Below are positions 63,917-64,000 of a DNA stretch of 64,000 bases, piece by piece. A program made the translations under genes and the position numbers. Positions within the stretch are counted from its first letter, which is position 1. Every line of letters starts with the position of its first letter. Under the pieces are notes generated by a model. The model ran no database searches. It saw only the letters and a list, made by a program, of their open reading frames with translations, and had not been told where the DNA came from. The stretch covers positions 1 through 64,000 of the forward strand of contig NZ_WSTB01000014.1 of NCBI RefSeq assembly GCF_009789235.1. The letters run 5' to 3'. Origin of the DNA: Flavobacterium hydrocarbonoxydans. GTDB lineage: Bacteria > Bacteroidota > Bacteroidia > Flavobacteriales > Flavobacteriaceae.

Positions 63917-63963
63917 CGCCACGAATTCACGAATTATTTAATCTAATTCGTGAATTCGTGGCG
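63917..63963. repeat. Inverted repeat CGCCACGAATTC family
   Basis: CGCCACGAATTCACGAATTA pairs perfectly with TAATTCGTGAATTCGTGGCG around a 7-nt loop; it may terminate the DUF2911 gene. The same core forms the interrupted copy at 19362-19450. A further CCAAGGGTTTGAAACCC hairpin begins near 63980 and is cut by the window end. Confidence 0.85.
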
Positions 63964-64000
63964 GTTCATTTTTAAACCCTCCAAGGGTTTGAAACCCTTG

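Overview
The window is A+T-rich DNA from a member of the Flavobacteriaceae (Bacteroidota), most probably Flavobacterium. The evidence is a fused secDF gene, TnnTTTG-type promoter boxes, a type IX secretion (T9SS) type B substrate next to PorP/SprF and OmpA-family genes, several SusC/FecA-style TonB-dependent receptors, and housekeeping proteins (GyrB, Mdh, ValS, CysS, Lgt, YidD, FolE) of flavobacterial character. No rRNA, tRNA, CRISPR array, transposase or integrase was seen.

Layout. 1-1575 is a gene-free, repeat-rich zone: a 21-bp palindromic satellite-like array, a dispersed repeat cluster and a strongly structured element. 1576-5885 holds topB, a lipoprotein and an MFS transporter. 6213-15113 is an iron/flavin redox region: a secreted ankyrin protein, a DUF2271 protein, a membrane PepSY-flavodoxin-reductase fusion, ApbE flavin transferase, a TonB-dependent siderophore receptor and a DUF4198 protein. 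A second siderophore receptor (15523) and an amino-acid permease follow. 19499-22817 encodes two overlapping unknown secreted proteins. 23379-27793 is a second iron-type cassette (TonB receptor, helical-repeat protein, PepSY membrane protein). It lies between intact valS and a broken copy of the valS 3' end, so it looks like an acquired island. 30712-38811 holds small envelope proteins, a T9SS type B / PorP / OmpA trio and an aspartyl protease with PDZ domain. 38927-43966 is housekeeping (aminotransferase, folE, cysS, yidD, lgt). 44115-46193 is a secreted CehA/McbA-like hydrolase between two related 56-bp repeats. 46944-60706 holds a PagL-like protein, secDF, mdh, gyrB, an M16 peptidase and two asparagine synthetase paralogues. 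The right end has an unknown secreted protein, a GreA/B-like protein and a DUF2911 protein.

How the parts fit. Four promoters in front of three TonB receptors and of the ankyrin-DUF2271 genes carry the same box, TCTAAATAA, placed just upstream of the -33 element. A second copy (one degenerate) lies downstream of the -7 element. This looks like an operator for a shared, possibly iron-sensing, repressor. The proteins suggest a chain in which ferric siderophore enters through a TonB receptor, and cytoplasmic NAD(P)H electrons cross the inner membrane through the PepSY flavoreductase to a periplasmic DUF2271 protein that ApbE may flavinylate at a TGAS motif. That chain is inference.

Other points of note are a tandem asparagine synthetase whose glutaminase site has lost Cys1, Arg49 and Asn74, and the displaced valS 3' end that records the arrival of the iron cassette.
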